Below are positions 53,456 to 55,455 of a stretch of 55,455 nt of DNA, one piece after another. Location: contig JASNJN010000201.1 in NCBI GenBank assembly GCA_030180075.1, positions 1-55,455 on the forward strand. Reading direction: 5' to 3'. Position 1 is the first letter of the stretch. Every line of letters begins with the position of its first letter. The translations under genes were made by a program, and so were the position numbers. The notes under the pieces were generated by a model. It was not told the DNA's origin. It was given only the letters and a program-made list of their open reading frames with translations, and made no database searches. This DNA is from Mikrocytos mackini (lineage: Eukaryota > Endomyxa > Ascetosporea > Mikrocytida > Mikrocytiidae).

Positions 53456-53816
53456 ATCTCCTTGTACCAAAATTTCTATATCATATTTTTATCTATAATT
53501 GATATATATTGTTTATTCAGTTATTAATATATCCCTGATCCATTTTCTCACGTCAAATCTTGCATTAGACCAAAAAAACTCTTGTTGGCTCGGACTAAGT
53601 TAACTTTTTTGAGATATTTTAGATAAGGACAATATGGTGGTTTGTTTAGATAGTAATGGGGATTAAACATGTAGCTGTGATGTTTATTTAAGAATCCTCC
53701 ATAAATTCCAATTTTCAAAACTTAAAAATTTAAAGAAGGTTATTTCCAACACCTACATAGCTCTTGAAACTTACATATTAAATCAATTTACATATCACTC
53801 CAAACTATATTCTTCA
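53456..53816. other. Spacer between MULE 2 and MULE 3
   Basis: 361 bp with no gene. Contains AAATTT-like sequence (ccaattttcaaaacttaaaaatttaaag) at about 53708-53735, some 80 bp before the MULE 3 ATG. Confidence 0.4.
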
Positions 53817-54787
53817 ATGAAATACGTTAAAGTAGCACCCCCAAAAGCAAATTTGGGCGATTTTTCTCAATATCAAACAGACCCCAAAAACTCTGAAGAA
53901 GCAAATATTATTCAGTACAATTCCAACATAAAACATGAATATTTTCGCCATGTAACAGATTTGAACTCTTTATTATCATGTTTGTCTACATATTGGGCAG
54001 AACTAGGGCACTATTTTATAATTAAACGTTCAACTAAGTTACAAATTTCCAAGTTACCTATCAAAATAAGAAATTTCCTACAGACTTCACATGCAAATAA
54101 CTCAAAACAACAAGATTTAACGGCACAATTTGTCTATGAACGAATAGAGTTTGAATGTTTCTTTGGAGAGCTTCGAATTTCAACCCAAAAGTTTAGAAAA
54201 GGAAGTTCGTTCAAAATAGGATGCCCGTGTAAAATCTTTCTAAACTTGGTTATTTCCAATAACGAAATTAAATTTCATATTTATAAATTCGACTTTAACC
54301 ATATTCATGAAGCTATGCCTGATATTATTTATAATTCCAGGTTTCGATTTACAGAAGAGCCAACAGAATATATTTTCAATGCTATTGAAGTTAAAGCATC
54401 AATTCCATCATTAACGGTTCAGTTGAGCACAAAGCTTGGGTTCAGTATAAGTACGAAAAAAATACATAATCATCTAAGGAAAAAAAATAAAATGACATTG
54501 AAAGAGGCAGGCCATTTATTACAAAAAGCGGGAGAAGTCAGCTATATCATTGATAACAAAACTATACTCAATGGCATTGTATTTCAGGATCTACTCATGA
54601 AGAATGCTCTAAACCATTATTACAAAATAGCTCTTATGGACTCCACATTTAATATTACCAACCAAGGGTTTTCATTTTTCGCATTGATAACTATAGACGG
54701 AAATGGCAATGCTCTTCCTATCGCATGGTTTTTATTACAAACAGAATCCAAGCAACTACTAACCGAAGCTCTGAGTATATTAAAACG
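53817..54787 (+). pseudogene. MULE transposase 3, cut at an assembly gap
   Basis: The N-terminal 324 residues are present. A zinc-finger-like region (IGCPCKIFL, then FNHIHE, about 140-165) matches the WRKY-GCM1/FLYWCH type. The MULE core begins with KIALMDSTFNITNQGFSFF (first D), followed by NALPIAWFLLQTESKQ. The frame is intact to the run of N at 54788-54796; beyond it the sequence no longer continues this protein. It is either a true truncation or an artificial join. It is distinct in sequence from MULE 1 and MULE 2. Confidence 0.75.
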
Positions 54788-54796
54788 NNNCAATNN
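54788..54796. other. Ambiguous bases / likely contig join
   Basis: nnncaatnn. Coding similarity changes strand and nature exactly here, so order and distance across this point are not reliable. Confidence 0.7.
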
Positions 54797-55450
54797 CACA
54801 TGTGTTGTAAAACCAACATCAGCTGCTATTATTTTATATAACTTTTGATCTGCAGTTTCTAGAATTTTTGCATCTGTTAAACAAGCGACTCTATCATTGG
54901 CTAAATTGGAGTACGTTGCAAATCGTGATGCCTTTATTGGAGTAGTCTCATCTGGTTTGGTAGGGTCCTTTAATTGTTCCAATGAAACGTCATGTTCGGA
55001 GAGTATATAATCGCTTGTGACAAATACCTCGAAGTAATCTCCTTGTAAATTAAATAAAAAGTGTCGAATATTAAAGTTGAGATAATCAACCTTTAATGTG
55101 TCACTTACTTTTACATTTCCATCTACTTTTAAAGAATCAGTCCCGGTTTTCAGACGTATTGGAGACATAAATGTAATAGCTGGAGGTTGTGTGTGGTATG
55201 AACCACTGCTTGTGGATATGTATACGGGAAACAACCTAATGTAGATAGGATTTACGGCGTTCTTTGTGTCTGGAACTTTATCTAGAATGTTAATGGTTTT
55301 TGTTTTATATGTTATTCCTTCTCCTCCTTTGTAAGTGACGTTTATGGATTGGCCAAACACTTTATTATCGCTTATAATGTTGAAGTTGTATTTATAAGCT
55401 CCTTTATTGTTTGTAGGATAAAAAACACTAATGAGTGGGAATGCATGCAA
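54797..55450 (-). CDS. Partial protein of unknown function
   Basis: Open frame of about 215 residues entering from the right edge (no ATG in view) and running toward the N run. Rich in beta-type segments, Thr/Ser and Asn, with several N-x-S/T sites, which resembles an extracellular or surface domain. Its 3' end is lost at 54796; the frame beyond that is antisense MULE sequence and should be ignored. No family recognised. Confidence 0.4.
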
Positions 55451-55455
55451 ATTAT

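Noticed and set aside
54620-54796. C-terminal part of the right-edge minus ORF
   Set aside because: Below the N run it is simply the reverse of MULE 3 coding sequence.

Overview
The window reads as TE-rich nuclear DNA of a microsporidian (or a very close relative) with an expanded, AT-rich genome. Three observations support this. The few cellular genes are short, intronless and very divergent (histone H4, APC10, a B-type cyclin, MED10, an Alba-domain protein). Their start codons are preceded by AAATTT-like signals. Between these small gene islands nearly everything is transposon. The species cannot be named from the sequence.

Layout. 1-3724 is a Ty3/gypsy element on the minus strand, cut by the window edge and interrupted by a MITE. 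4130-10616 is the main cellular island: Alba-domain protein (-), APC10 (+), histone H4 (+), cyclin B (-), a 7-TM protein (+) and a single-pass surface protein (-, frameshifted). 10822-15029 is a complete, probably young Ty3/gypsy element with 200-bp LTRs, a 5-bp TSD and a 1289-aa Gag-Pol ORF. 16279-20878 is a second complete but broken gypsy with 135-bp LTRs. 20959-23930 is a foldback element carrying an intact Tigger/pogo transposon. 24.1-25.2 kb is a dead Merlin transposon split by a MITE. 25.5-27.6 kb holds several MITEs, some nested.

27765-31674 is a second cellular island: a membrane protein (-), a PH-domain gene with two in-frame stops (+), a frameshifted MED10 (-) and an unknown small gene (+). 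31.7-35.0 kb is non-coding with foldback MITEs. 35009-37499 is a truncated gypsy (+). 38236-40257 is a 2-kb palindrome with a hAT-type MITE in one arm. 40807-41698 is another membrane protein. 41.9-42.4 kb is an RT fragment, followed by a stretch dense in short hairpins (42.63-43.36 kb). 43955-47768 has hAT-like ends with an 8-bp TSD and contains a decayed R4/Dong-like non-LTR retrotransposon. 48847-54787 carries three different MULE transposases, and the right edge holds a partial ORF of unknown function.

Two themes run through the window. First, insertions are nested with clean target-site duplications, so several insertion histories can be read directly. Second, many otherwise good reading frames, most of them in transposons, are broken by isolated in-frame stops that C-to-T (or G-to-A) changes could explain, while three or four cellular genes carry single-base frameshifts in homopolymers. 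The latter may be assembly errors and should be checked before any gene here is called dead. Scattered ambiguous bases (20912, 20914, 36214, 40986, 40993, 54788-54796) show this is a draft assembly.
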